A stretch of DNA of 64,000 bases from Solibacillus sp. FSL H8-0523 (GCF_038051985.1 NZ_CP150291.1:1860001-1924000); one strand, 5' to 3'. Positions 8,953 to 17,206 are shown, counted from the first letter of the stretch. A program made the numbers and translations. Notes: generated from the sequence alone by a model not told the origin.

Positions 8953-9813
8953 GTGACGAATAGTACGATTCAGCAAGTACATGCATTAGAGAATTTACAG
9001 CTAAATGCATTATTAATAGAGCCACTACAAACAGTAAAATGGCGAATAGATGCCAAGCGTTTTAGCGAACTGTTTATTGTAACTGAAAATGATCAAGTCA
9101 ATGGAATTGGAATTAGTTGGACGAACCCAAATCATCCAACGGCGAAATATATTCAAATCATCGCAACGGGTTATCAACCACAGCTCATGCAAGCATTGCT
9201 TGAGAATATGGATGGGCATGATAAAGTCATTTTATCGTGCTGGGAATATGAAACAGAAAAGCTTGGTTATATGAAAAACTTTTGTTTCCAATTATTTCGA
9301 AAAACGTATATGGAAAGCTACTTAGTAAATGATTTACTACAAACGCTTCAACATGTACCTGAAGTAGCAAATGGCTGTTCATTACAACAAATGATAGGCA
9401 ATACGCAACTTGAAAAACAGCTGTTTTCATTAGTGAAATTCAATTATGAGCAGACACATTTACATAATGAAGCAAAGGAGAAAGAGTGGCAGCTTTGGCG
9501 TGCTGCAGTCCTTGATGATGCGCCAGATATGAAAGTACCATGTATTGTTGTTGATGATGATGGCAAGATTAGTGCATATATGTTTGTGCATCCAGTTGAA
9601 GAAAATCATGTGGAAATTGGTTGGATGGGGAAAACAAATTCTTTCGAAATGCAGTGCTTATTAAAAACGATTTTGCTACATTTAGCGAACTCATGTATCC
9701 AGACGGTGGAGTTTGAAATTGATACAACCGATTATTTCGCATATGAGTTAGCCGATTTACTAGCACTTAAGTATAAAATAAGTTGGGACTCGTATATATA
9801 TAAGGAACAGTAG
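8953..9813 (+). CDS. GNAT-like acetyltransferase, two-domain
   Basis: This protein of about 286 residues looks like two diverged GNAT domains in tandem; the C-terminal half (about 150-286) has the clearer strand pattern. The acetyl-CoA loop is weak, so activity is uncertain. The GTG at 8953 is chosen because AAGGGTGA lies six bases upstream; a TTG two codons earlier falls too close to that motif. The next gene (DUF402) begins ten bases after its stop, so the two probably share a transcript. Confidence 0.6.
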   Translation: MTNSTIQQVHALENLQLNALLIEPLQTVKWRIDAKRFSELFIVTENDQVNGIGISWTNPNHPTAKYIQIIATGYQPQLMQALLENMDGHDKVILSCWEYETEKLGYMKNFCFQLFRKTYMESYLVNDLLQTLQHVPEVANGCSLQQMIGNTQLEKQLFSLVKFNYEQTHLHNEAKEKEWQLWRAAVLDDAPDMKVPCIVVDDDGKISAYMFVHPVEENHVEIGWMGKTNSFEMQCLLKTILLHLANSCIQTVEFEIDTTDYFAYELADLLALKYKISWDSYIYKEQ

Positions 9814-9823
9814 GGGGGAGCAA

Positions 9824-10357
9824 ATGATGTTGGAAAAACGTTATTTACATCGTAATGATTGGAGTCGGATAACATCTCGTCGTTATTCACAAAAATGGGT
9901 GGAGGAACAGGATTTTACAGGGTATATCGCACTGACCGAAATACATGAAATCACGACGCCTTTCGTGAAAACGATGGGAGGAAAGAACGTTTGTATTATA
10001 GACAAAAATTATACTAGGCTGCAACAGTTACCAATGGATGCGAATTACGTGATTACAACAACGTTCAATGACAAAGGGCAAGTTGTTCAGTGGTATATCG
10101 ATATAACGAATTGTAATGGGGTCGATCAAGGGGAGCCTTATATGGAAGATTTGTTTTTAGATATTATCGTGTTGCCAACAGGAGAAGTGATTACGAAGGA
10201 TGAAGATGAATTGCAGCAAGCACTCGAGAACAATTGGATTACAAAGGAACAATATGATCTTGCTTATACGACATTTTATTGGGTAATAAAAGAGCTTAAA
10301 CAGGGCACATTTGAACTGTTAACCAGCAGTAGTAAATATAGAGAGGTATTATTATAA
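9824..10357 (+). CDS. DUF402-domain protein
   Basis: This 177-residue protein matches the DUF402 family (compare Bacillus YgaC), judged from the central VVQWYIDITN region and the acidic YMEDLFLDIIVLPTGE segment followed by a helical tail. Some family members are nucleoside di-/triphosphate phosphatases, but the role of this one is not known. A GGGGGAG ribosome binding site precedes two adjacent ATG codons (9824 and 9827). It is probably co-transcribed with the GNAT gene upstream. Confidence 0.75.
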   Translation: MMLEKRYLHRNDWSRITSRRYSQKWVEEQDFTGYIALTEIHEITTPFVKTMGGKNVCIIDKNYTRLQQLPMDANYVITTTFNDKGQVVQWYIDITNCNGVDQGEPYMEDLFLDIIVLPTGEVITKDEDELQQALENNWITKEQYDLAYTTFYWVIKELKQGTFELLTSSSKYREVLL

Positions 10358-10402
10358 TATAGAAAAGCCCGCCATATATATTGGAACGATGCTTAGAAGT
10401 AA

Positions 10403-10438
10403 ATAAAAAAGAAGCTTCCTATAATAGGAAGCTTCTTT
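10403..10438. terminator. Bidirectional terminator
   Basis: AAAGAAGCTTCCT (10408-10420) and AGGAAGCTTCTTT (10426-10438) form a perfect 13-bp stem with a 5-nt loop. The longer T-run is on the minus strand, ending the cold-shock gene; the plus-strand DUF402 transcript may use it too. Confidence 0.85.
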
Positions 10439-10456
10439 GAGCTGTTATAGTAAAAA

Positions 10457-10657
10457 TTAAAGTTTTACGATGTTAGCAGCTTGTGGTCCGCGGTTGCCTT
10501 CTTCTACTGTGAATTCAACTTTTTGACCTTCTTCTAAAGATTTAAAGCCTTCACCTTGGATAGCTGAGAAGTGAGCGAATACGTCTGAACCGCCTTCAAC
10601 CTCGATGAAACCGAAACCTTTTTCTGCGTTAAACCATTTTACTGTACCTTGTGTCAT
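10457..10657 (-). CDS. Cold-shock protein (CspA/CspB family)
   Basis: This 66-residue single-stranded nucleic acid binding protein is full length for the family. RNP1 (KGFGFIEV) and RNP2 (VFAHF) are both intact, along with the starting [10 protein letters not shown]. Such proteins act as RNA chaperones and keep mRNA unstructured in the cold. A GGAGG site lies nine bases before the ATG. The gene is alone, with a perfect terminator behind it and a long AT-rich leader region in front. Confidence 0.95.
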   Translation of the reverse strand: MTQGTVKWFNAEKGFGFIEVEGGSDVFAHFSAIQGEGFKSLEEGQKVEFTVEEGNRGPQAANIVKL

Positions 10658-11058
10658 AATAAATGACCTCCATTGTTGTTATATTAATAAGCTCACAATT
10701 CTTCTAAAAGAAAAAAATTCACATATTAGAAAAAGTACTAACTAAAACACGAATACTCTTTATAATAGGCGAATTCATTGTTTTGTCGAGCTGACTTATT
10801 AACCATAGTATACAGCGTAAATTATCATTTGTCTAGTGGCATTCAAATTTTTTTTCAAAATCAAATTAAAAATTCATCAAATCTTTGTGAAATCAACACG
10901 CTAATATTCTTACTTTACACACGCTTTGTGAAAATATGATGAAAAAAATGAATTTGAAAAGATATTGTAACAAGCAATTGAAAACGTGATGACGTCTGCT
11001 CAGAACCGTCCCAAAGCTTTCTTTTACCGCGTAATCTTAAGGCAAAGGAGGAAGGACA
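10658..11058. other. 401-bp divergent intergenic region
   Basis: This AT-rich region lies between the cold-shock gene and the cytochrome gene and must hold both promoters. CTTTGTGAAA occurs twice, 41 bp apart (10883-10892 and 10924-10933). It resembles half of a Rex or Fnr-type site, but no full palindrome is present. I see no small gene. Confidence 0.4.
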
Positions 11059-12003
11059 ATGAAACAATTAATCGCAGCAATTATCGGTATCATACTTTCA
11101 ATTACAGCTGGAATCGGGGTGTACAGTCAATTTGTTAGTGTCGATCCCGTAATAAGTGATGGGCTTGAGGCGCAAACCGCGATGGCACTTGCACAAGATC
11201 GTGAGCCAACCTTTCCACAAATTAGTATGGAGGATGTACCAAAGGATCACGAAAACTTTTCAAGTATCCTATACGGCTATAATTTAGTCAATGAAACACA
11301 TGTGTATGCAGAAGATAAAGTCGGTGCGAATCTTTCATGTACGAGCTGTCACGCTGGCGCGGGTTTACAGGATACAGTGGCGTCACTTGTAGGGGTGTCG
11401 ATTGATTACCCAAAATACATCGCACGCGCGGGGGATTTCGTAACGATTGAAAAACGGATTAATGGCTGTATGGTACGTAGTATGAATGGTGAAACGTTTG
11501 AAGCGGATTCAGAAGAACTAGACGCAATCGTTGCGTATTTCGATTATATTTCAGAGGATATGGAAGAGGGGCAAAAACGTCCGTGGGCAAAATCAGTGGA
11601 TATGAAGCAAGTACCAACACCAAATGTGCAAGATGGTGAAGAATTGTACAATAAATCGTGTATTTCATGCCACGCAGCAGATGGCTCAGGTATTGGCGCT
11701 AATACAGGCCCAGCGCTGTGGGGAGAGACATCGTTTAACGACGGTGCTGGCTTAGCGCGTATGTCGAAAATGGCGGGCTTTATTCAAGCGTACATGCCAA
11801 TTGGTCAGGAAATGACGTTATCAGACCAAGAAGCATCGGATTTAGCCGCCTATATTTTAATGCAGGACCGACCAGAATGGGGCAAGCATGATAAGGATTG
11901 GCCAGAGGGCGGTAAACCTGCAGATATTATGACAAAAGAACGCCGTAAAGAAGCGCAAAACGGCACGATTGACTGGACAGAAGTATTAACAGGCTTTCAA
12001 TAA
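11059..12003 (+). CDS. tsdA: Dihaem cytochrome c, TsdA-like (thiosulfate dehydrogenase family)
   Basis: This 314-residue protein has an N-terminal membrane anchor or signal (about 3-24) and two haem c sites, CTSCH (94-98) and CISCH (201-205), so it would act outside the membrane. The block YPKYIARAGDF followed by RINGCMVRSMNG matches the TsdA family. In that family a Cys (here probably Cys137) is an unusual haem ligand and two thiosulfates are oxidised to tetrathionate. Some family members work in reverse as tetrathionate reductases. A late Met (MPIGQEM) could ligate the second haem. AAAGGAGG lies eight bases before the ATG. A two-domain rhodanese lies 5 kb away. Confidence 0.75.
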   Translation: MKQLIAAIIGIILSITAGIGVYSQFVSVDPVISDGLEAQTAMALAQDREPTFPQISMEDVPKDHENFSSILYGYNLVNETHVYAEDKVGANLSCTSCHAGAGLQDTVASLVGVSIDYPKYIARAGDFVTIEKRINGCMVRSMNGETFEADSEELDAIVAYFDYISEDMEEGQKRPWAKSVDMKQVPTPNVQDGEELYNKSCISCHAADGSGIGANTGPALWGETSFNDGAGLARMSKMAGFIQAYMPIGQEMTLSDQEASDLAAYILMQDRPEWGKHDKDWPEGGKPADIMTKERRKEAQNGTIDWTEVLTGFQ

Positions 12004-12014
12004 GTTAAAGGGGG

Positions 12015-12044
12015 CTGTCCGAAAAGTGTTTACTTTTCGGACAG
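12015..12044. terminator. Hairpin between convergent genes
   Basis: CTGTCCGAAAAG (12015-12026) pairs perfectly with CTTTTCGGACAG (12033-12044). There is no long T-run on either side. It is placed as a terminator between the cytochrome and response-regulator genes. Confidence 0.6.
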
Positions 12045-12063
12045 TACTTCGTTCAAGTCTTAA

Positions 12064-12765
12064 TTAACCGCTTAAGTGCGGTGCTTCTGGTATGTATTTA
12101 TAGCCTTCACCGCGCACCGTTACAATCCGCTGTGGGTGTTTGCGGTCGACTTCGATTTTGGCACGTAGTTTTTTGATGTGCGCATCAATCGTTCGGTCTA
12201 AAATTTCTTTTTCGATATTTGGATATAATTGATCAACGAGCGCTTCTCGCGAAATCACTTGATGTGGATGATCCATTAAAAAATACAGCAGCATAAATTC
12301 ATGCTTCGTTAGCTGAATGACTTCCCCGTTTAATAGGACTTCACCTTTGCGCGGCTTGATGCACAAGCCGTTATGAATAATTTTTTGGCAAAACAATCCT
12401 GTGCGACGTAGCACCGCATGTATATGTGCAAGCAGTTCCTGTAAATGCACGGGTTTTGTTAAATAATCATCGGCCCCAATTGTGAGCCCGTTAATTTTAA
12501 CCTCGACGTTATGCTTATTTGTCACCATAATAATTGACACATCGGCGGTTTGATTAGCGCGAATCCACTGACAAAGCGACTCTCCAGAACGCTTCGGAAG
12601 TGCAAGCTCCATCAACACCATGCACGGATAAGTTTGATGAAATACCTCGATCGCCACTTCAGCTGATGCTGCCACAGCAACTACAAAGCCATGGTCTGTT
12701 AGAAATTCCTTTAATGTCGTTGTCCATACTGCGTCTGGATCGACAATTAATAGTTGTTGCATCAT
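12064..12765 (-). CDS. OmpR-type response regulator with atypical receiver
   Basis: This 233-residue protein has a receiver domain (about 3-115) and a winged-helix DNA-binding domain of the OmpR/PhoB type (about 130-228, with LTKHEFMLLYFL and the VRGEGYKY wing). The phosphorylation site reads LMELALP, so Glu (codon GAG) replaces the usual Asp. The acidic pair at the first strand reads DPD rather than DD. The conserved Thr (MVTN) and Lys (YLTKP) remain. This suggests activity without normal phosphorylation, though this is inference. No histidine kinase gene is adjacent. The start is the first or second of two ATG codons behind GAGGG. Confidence 0.9.
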   Translation of the reverse strand: MMQQLLIVDPDAVWTTTLKEFLTDHGFVVAVAASAEVAIEVFHQTYPCMVLMELALPKRSGESLCQWIRANQTADVSIIMVTNKHNVEVKINGLTIGADDYLTKPVHLQELLAHIHAVLRRTGLFCQKIIHNGLCIKPRKGEVLLNGEVIQLTKHEFMLLYFLMDHPHQVISREALVDQLYPNIEKEILDRTIDAHIKKLRAKIEVDRKHPQRIVTVRGEGYKYIPEAPHLSG

Positions 12766-12868
12766 AATCCCTCATTTTTTTACAATTATGATTATTTTAA
12801 CATAATAGTCAATATTTTAATTGGGATTTAAGGTAAGTAAAAAACCTATTAGATAAGAAGTATTAAGC

Positions 12869-12916
12869 AAAAGCTGACGTTCATTTGCATAAGGCAAAAA
12901 GACGTCAGCTTTTTTA
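12869..12916. terminator. Terminator after the Pro/Gln-rich protein gene
   Basis: AAAAGCTGACGT (12869-12880) pairs with ACGTCAGCTTTT (12902-12913) around a 21-nt loop. It sits just past the stop codon of the minus-strand gene at 12920-13255. Confidence 0.75.
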
Positions 12917-12919
12917 GTA

Positions 12920-13255
12920 TCAAACTCTAAACATATTCATCAACGAACCGACTTGCTGCATCGCATTAATTCCATTGGTTACCGTTCCAACATGGCCCAT
13001 GATAGTATTTAAGTTATCTGACAATCCGCCACCGTAGCCTGGGCCTGGCCCCTGCATTTGCTGATATGGGTTGAATGGTTGCTGCTGCGGTCCGTAATTT
13101 GGATTTTGCGGATAAAACGGAGGATAGGGTTCCCGCCTTTGTTGTGGATAAGCGTTTTGCATCGGGTAGCCTAATCGTTGTCTAGGCATTGGCGGAGCTC
13201 CTCGAAATTGTTGCTGAGGCATGGGCATTCGTGGTGGTCTTGAAAAAAAGGTCAT
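12920..13255 (-). CDS. Pro/Gln/Tyr-rich small protein, YppG-like
   Basis: The first ~75 of 111 residues are low-complexity, rich in Pro, Gln, Tyr, Arg and Gly. The C-terminal ~35 residues (from GGGLSDNLNTIMGHVG) look like a short amphipathic helix ending in LMNMFRV. The composition and layout resemble YppG-like proteins of spore-formers, a possible spore-coat or cell-surface role. I base that on general likeness, not on a clear motif. AGGAGG precedes the ATG, and the tlp spore gene is the next gene on the same strand, which fits a sporulation link. Confidence 0.6.
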   Translation of the reverse strand: MTFFSRPPRMPMPQQQFRGAPPMPRQRLGYPMQNAYPQQRREPYPPFYPQNPNYGPQQQPFNPYQQMQGPGPGYGGGLSDNLNTIMGHVGTVTNGINAMQQVGSLMNMFRV

Positions 13256-13373
13256 TTGTGCGCACCTCCTATTAATAGTAGAAATCCATCTAGTATATGT
13301 CCGTGTATGTATTTAACTTAGACGTATAGCGGATTTATGAGTCGAGAAACGCCGGTCTTTAATTGGAGTGGCA

Positions 13374-13412
13374 AAAAAACCCTCTATCTAACTAATCTTA
13401 AGATTGAGGGCT
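13374..13412 (-). terminator. Terminator of tlp
   Basis: CCCTC and GAGGG pair around a loop that itself contains the palindrome AATCTTAAGATT. On the minus strand a run of seven T follows. It lies about 20 bases past the tlp stop codon. Confidence 0.65.
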
Positions 13413-13429
13413 ATTTCTTCTAAAACAAC

Positions 13430-13672
13430 TTATTTAAAATAATCCTTTCGCGCTTCGAATGCCTTTTTTTCGCGTATTTGTTTTTCCATCTGGGCAATGG
13501 AAGTCCTGCGATGCGCATTTTTTTCCTCAAGATGTTCTAGTTCCTCGGGAGCAGCAAATTCCATACTAATTTCAGCTTGTTCGATATTTTCCTTTGTATT
13601 GTTGATCATCTTTCCAAGGCTTCGTGCATTCTCGGACTTTTTATTGAATGTTTGATGACGGTCGTTTTCCAA
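13430..13672 (-). CDS. tlp: Small acid-soluble spore protein Tlp
   Basis: The 80-residue product matches Tlp, a small hydrophilic protein made in the forespore. Recognisable blocks are MINNTKENIEQAEISMEF and EEKNARR-like EEKNAHRRTSIA. The frame stays open upstream, but the translation start is set at TTG 13672. AGGAGGG lies just before it, and the resulting protein has the family length (about 80 residues). Tlp genes in Bacillus are read by a late forespore sigma factor; I could not place a promoter with confidence. The gene marks the organism as an endospore former. Confidence 0.85.
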   Translation of the reverse strand: MENDRHQTFNKKSENARSLGKMINNTKENIEQAEISMEFAAPEELEHLEEKNAHRRTSIAQMEKQIREKKAFEARKDYFK

Positions 13673-13762
13673 TCGTTTCCCTCCTAAATCAAGATGATAT
13701 TTCTTAATTAGTTTGTTATTGTTTGATCTATTTATGCGCAGAATCAAAATTTAACCAAACTA

Positions 13763-13805
13763 AATGTTAAGTATTATTGACATAATGTTAAGTATACATT
13801 ACATT
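13763..13805 (+). promoter_or_regulatory. Promoter with paired operator sites
   Basis: TTGACA (13777-13782) and TACATT (13800-13805) are 17 bp apart and form a good sigma-A promoter. AATGTTAAGTAT occurs twice (13763-13774 and 13784-13795), exactly 21 bp or two helix turns apart. The second copy overlaps the spacer and is part of the inverted repeat AATGT/ACATT. This is where the XRE protein encoded next would be expected to repress its own gene. Confidence 0.65.
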
Positions 13806-13827
13806 TAATTTAGGAAGGAGATGGGAA

Positions 13828-14034
13828 ATGTTAAATAATAAGGTGAAAGAGCTGCGTGCACGACATGGCTTTTCACAAATTGAGCTCGCTGCTTTATGTG
13901 GGGTCACGAGGCAAACAATCGGCTTTATTGAAAAAGGGGACTTTTCACCATCTGTTGCACTGGCACTAAAATTAGCACAGCATTTACAGGTCACGGTTGA
14001 TGAATTATTTTGGTTAGAGGAGGAGAATGTGTAA
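13828..14034 (+). CDS. XRE-family HTH transcriptional regulator
   Basis: This 68-residue protein is almost only a helix-turn-helix domain (about 5-60). The helices FSQIELAALCGVTRQTIGFI and a following PSVALALKLAQHL are typical of the Cro/CI type. Small stand-alone regulators of this kind usually control their own operon. AAGGAGATGGGAA precedes the ATG. The stop codon overlaps the start of the next gene (TAATG), so the two are translationally coupled. Confidence 0.9.
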   Translation: MLNNKVKELRARHGFSQIELAALCGVTRQTIGFIEKGDFSPSVALALKLAQHLQVTVDELFWLEEENV

Positions 14035-14531
14035 TGCCTACAAAAGATCTTCGTATGCAAGAGCCTTTATTTAATAGCGCGTTTTTTGTTTTATTAATCG
14101 GTGAAGCAATAGGGATCGCGTATGTCTTAAAATATTTTGATCCTGATGTGCAAAATCGGGTGATACTCGGGTTAGAAAAATTAAATTTGATGCCGTATAT
14201 ATTTTCGGTCATTTGCTTGATTGCGCTAATTACTTTATGTGGAATTTATGTGCTAAAGGTTAGAAAACACAATCTCGCAAATCCAACAAAAAAATTGAAA
14301 CCCTTTACCGCGTTTACGTTAAACGAATTCAATGACGATGATGAGTTTTTCAGCAAGGTAACGAATGAAGCAACACGCAAAGGCTATATCTTTTTAACGA
14401 ATGCAATAGGTGTGCTGATTTTACTGCTAGTTTTACAACTCCCGCATATTGTTTACATTGTGCTAGGGTTAAGTATTTGTATCATGCAAAATTTGCTGTA
14501 CTACACGCATATGAAAAAATATTATCAATAA
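14034..14531 (+). CDS. Four-segment membrane protein coupled to the XRE regulator
   Basis: This 165-residue protein has hydrophobic segments at about 12-32, 50-75, 112-132 and 135-152, with a charged loop (about 78-108) between the middle pair. I do not recognise a family. The ATG at 14034 shares a base with the regulator stop codon, and GGAGGAG lies eight bases upstream. Pairs of a small XRE repressor and a membrane protein are common in Firmicutes, and the membrane protein is often the regulated output. Confidence 0.75.
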   Translation: MPTKDLRMQEPLFNSAFFVLLIGEAIGIAYVLKYFDPDVQNRVILGLEKLNLMPYIFSVICLIALITLCGIYVLKVRKHNLANPTKKLKPFTAFTLNEFNDDDEFFSKVTNEATRKGYIFLTNAIGVLILLLVLQLPHIVYIVLGLSICIMQNLLYYTHMKKYYQ

Positions 14532-14548
14532 CTTACAAGATCAAACTC

Positions 14549-14585
14549 AAATGCCTGTCCAAGTTGTATTGGAAGGGCATTTTTT
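14549..14585 (+). terminator. Terminator of the XRE operon
   Basis: AAATGCC and TCCAA (14549-14562) pair with TTGGA and GGCATTT (14569-14582) with a small internal loop, followed by a T-run. Confidence 0.75.
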
Positions 14586-14718
14586 AATTTAGATATTACA
14601 GCGCCGGGAATCGAATGAATGCATGAACAAAAATGTTGTGGATGGTAAAGGGAATTTAGAAGTTGCTGTCTAATATTTAGTAGGATATAGAAAATTTGTG
14701 TTTTTGGAGGCTTTTATT

Positions 14719-15276
14719 ATGAAACGGATTGGATTAATTACGTTCATTATAGGTGTTTTTCTGTTAGCAGGATGTACAGAAGAAAAAGAAACAGCCAAAG
14801 ATACAGGAAGCTTAGTCGAGGAAAACGCCTTAACATCCCAAATTCACACCTTAGAAGAACAAGTGGATAATTTAATTGAACAACGTAATAAGCTTGAAAA
14901 AGGAAAGAAATTGTTCACGACTTTCAGTTATTTGACTTTTGATTTTATGAAAGCATTGCAAACGGGGGATTTGGATCTTTTAGAAAGTGTCGTTTCAAAT
15001 GATTTTAATGTAGAGGTCACAAAAGACAGTTGGTTTTACATTACAAACGAACCAATCGACGGAAACAACAAAATACTCTTTTACGATGCTAATAACCAAA
15101 TCAAGTTTTGGCGTATTAATTTCTATGGTCAAGTGCCTGATTATGAAAAATACGGAATGAGCATCCGCATCTTTACAGAAGAGAATATCAAGTCTGGTAT
15201 GGCTGAAGTAATAAATTTAAGTTTTGAAGAAATAGACGGAGAGTGGAAAATCGTTTATATGGATCCTTATGTCTAA
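14719..15276 (+). CDS. Lipoprotein with coiled coil, unknown function
   Basis: The 185-residue product has a lipoprotein signal ending in LLAGC, so it is anchored to the outer face of the membrane. A coiled coil (about 35-65) follows, then a globular domain of about 110 residues ending GEWKIVYMDPYV, which resembles small NTF2-like folds in layout. I do not recognise the family. The ATG at 14719 is eight bases after GGAGG; an upstream ATG in the same frame lies before this site and is less likely. Confidence 0.75.
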   Translation: MKRIGLITFIIGVFLLAGCTEEKETAKDTGSLVEENALTSQIHTLEEQVDNLIEQRNKLEKGKKLFTTFSYLTFDFMKALQTGDLDLLESVVSNDFNVEVTKDSWFYITNEPIDGNNKILFYDANNQIKFWRINFYGQVPDYEKYGMSIRIFTEENIKSGMAEVINLSFEEIDGEWKIVYMDPYV

Positions 15277-15324
15277 GCCATTCAATAGTAAAATAAATAT
15301 TGCATAATAAATAAACACTTTTGT

Positions 15325-15433
15325 AAAATTGGTTGTAGTGGAGGGTCGACTCCTGCGGGAACAGCACGACGCCTGAGACTACAGGCTCAGGCCGTGCCCG
15401 CGGAAAGCGTACCCGTAACGGAAACCAATTTTT
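15325..15433. repeat. Intergenic imperfect-palindrome repeat
   Basis: The unit is bounded by AAAATTGGTT (15325-15334) and its reverse complement AACCAATTTT (15423-15432). The GC-rich interior contains GGGTCGACTCCTGCGGGA, CCTGAG/CTCAGG and GCCCGCGGAAAGCG. I recall similar GC-rich palindromic blocks scattered between genes in many Bacillales genomes. The right end runs into the stop codon of the alcohol dehydrogenase gene and may act as its terminator. Confidence 0.65.
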
Positions 15434-16571
15434 AAGGCTTCAAGATAAACTTAATACTTTGATCTTCATGGTCATGAAACATCCTGTAAGCCTCACTTGC
15501 TTTTTCTAACGGCATTTTATGTGTCAAAATGTCAGTTGGATCGATGGTACCTTGAGCGACCATGTCATAAAGTAGGGGACTAGTATGAATTGCTGGCGCC
15601 TGCCCCATTTTTAACGTAACATTTCGCTCAAACATCGTGCCAAGTGGGAATAGATTGTAGATGGAACCATAGACGCCTGTCAGTTGAATGGTCCCAAACT
15701 TTCGTACGGCTTTGATTGCCACTTGGATTGCACTTAATGTCCCGCCTTGCAGCTTCAACTTTTGCTCGATTTTTTCGTAAAATTTAAGTTTGCCGTCCAT
15801 CCCCACACAATCAATGACAACGTCCGCGCCGCCTTTGGTAATTTCCCACAGATGATTACCGATATTGTCAAAGTCATCAAAATTAAAGATTTCTACTTGA
15901 TTTGTTCGTTTTGCATGGTCGAGCCGGTAAGAGAGTGGATCGACAACAATGACACGGCTGGCCCCTTTTAGCCAGGCAAACTTCTGCACCATCAATCCAA
16001 CAGGTCCTGAACCGAGCACAATGACCGTATCACCTTTTTTCACACCAGCATGTTCGACACTCCAATACGCAGTTGGCAAGACATCCGAAATAAATAACAG
16101 CGCCTCATCCTCTAACTCACAGTTCTCAGGTACTTTAAACGGAATAAAATTGCCATAGGGGACACGCAAGTATTCCGCCTGTCCACCTGGATAATTCCCG
16201 TAACGATGGGTATAACCAAAATAAGCACCGGAATCAATGTCCGGATTGTCATTTGAGTTATCACACTGGCTCTCCATGTGGTTTGCACAGTAAAAACACT
16301 CACCACAAGAAACGTTAAAAGGAATGACAACCCGGTCGCCTTTCTTCACCTTCGTTACTTCAGGGCCTACCGCTTCGACAATGCCCATCGGTTCATGCCC
16401 AATGACAAAATCCTCTTTTGTCGGAATCGAACCACGGTAGATATGCAAATCCGATCCACAAATAGCAGTGGAAGTGATGCGAACAATGATATCATCCGGC
16501 TTTTCAATCTTGGCATCTGGCACATCCTTAACTTGTACATCTTGTGCCCCTTGATACGTAACTGCTTTCAT
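15432..16571 (-). CDS. Zinc-dependent alcohol dehydrogenase (AdhB-like)
   Basis: This 379-residue medium-chain dehydrogenase oxidises an alcohol or aldehyde with NAD(P). The catalytic zinc site begins with CGSDLHIYRG and GHEPMG. The structural zinc Cys cluster is CGECFYCANHMESQC. The nucleotide-binding loop is GSGPVGLM, followed by an acidic residue (VVD) that favours NAD. Length and layout match B. subtilis AdhB and the glutathione-independent formaldehyde dehydrogenase branch. A CAGGGGGC site precedes the ATG. The DUF378 gene lies 52 bp upstream on the same strand, so the two may form an operon. The stop codon is inside a repeat. Confidence 0.92.
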   Translation of the reverse strand: MKAVTYQGAQDVQVKDVPDAKIEKPDDIIVRITSTAICGSDLHIYRGSIPTKEDFVIGHEPMGIVEAVGPEVTKVKKGDRVVIPFNVSCGECFYCANHMESQCDNSNDNPDIDSGAYFGYTHRYGNYPGGQAEYLRVPYGNFIPFKVPENCELEDEALLFISDVLPTAYWSVEHAGVKKGDTVIVLGSGPVGLMVQKFAWLKGASRVIVVDPLSYRLDHAKRTNQVEIFNFDDFDNIGNHLWEITKGGADVVIDCVGMDGKLKFYEKIEQKLKLQGGTLSAIQVAIKAVRKFGTIQLTGVYGSIYNLFPLGTMFERNVTLKMGQAPAIHTSPLLYDMVAQGTIDPTDILTHKMPLEKASEAYRMFHDHEDQSIKFILKP

Positions 16572-16623
16572 AGAAAAGCCCCCTGTAAAGAGCGCGTTTT
16601 AATGGAAATGAAGCCACCGTTCA

Positions 16624-16929
16624 TCACTTTTTCTTCGCATCCCGTTCTTTATTGAAATCATGTTCTTTGCCGAATTCCGTGTTATAATTTGGATTCGAGA
16701 AGCGGGCAGGGCGGTCCTTAGCTGTATGCATCTCCTCGCTCGGCGTAAATAACAATGCTATACAAACAAGGCCACTAATCCCAACAAGGCTGTAGACAAT
16801 TCTAGATAATATAGCATCCTGACCGCCAAAAATAGAAGCAACTAAATCAAACTGAAAAAAGCCAATTAGTCCCCAGTTAATGCCACCAACAATGAGTAAC
16901 GCGAGCGCGATTCTTGAAATTAAACTCAT
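16624..16929 (-). CDS. DUF378 membrane protein (YuzA-like)
   Basis: The 101-residue protein begins with two membrane segments (about 4-26 and 42-64) containing GGINWGLIGFFQFDLVASIFG, the mark of DUF378. The tail (about 70-101) is charged and hydrophilic, longer than in short family members. The function is unknown. The start is placed at ATG 16929, eight bases after GGAGG. It lies upstream of the alcohol dehydrogenase gene on the same strand. Confidence 0.85.
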   Translation of the reverse strand: MSLISRIALALLIVGGINWGLIGFFQFDLVASIFGGQDAILSRIVYSLVGISGLVCIALLFTPSEEMHTAKDRPARFSNPNYNTEFGKEHDFNKERDAKKK

Positions 16930-17206
16930 AAAATTCCTCCTTCGTGATTCGTAGTTAGCGTTTACCGAAAAAAACTTTTTATACGTGATTTGAGCATAAA
17001 AGAGCAAATAAAAACCAAAGTAAGCCTGACTAAATTTATAGCCATTTTTAATCTGGATTGTTTAACATATAAATATGTAGCTGTTGCTTATTTATAAAAA
17101 TGAACGATTATTTTAACCGAATTCCCAATATTTTAATTGTTTTACAAATAGATTTTTGGTACATTAATACCAAGTAAACAAATAAGAAAAGTTGAGGAGA
17201 TGTATG

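Noticed and set aside
10883-10933. Two CTTTGTGAAA sequences as Rex or Fnr binding sites for the cytochrome gene
   Set aside because: Both are half-sites only; no inverted partner at the right distance is present.
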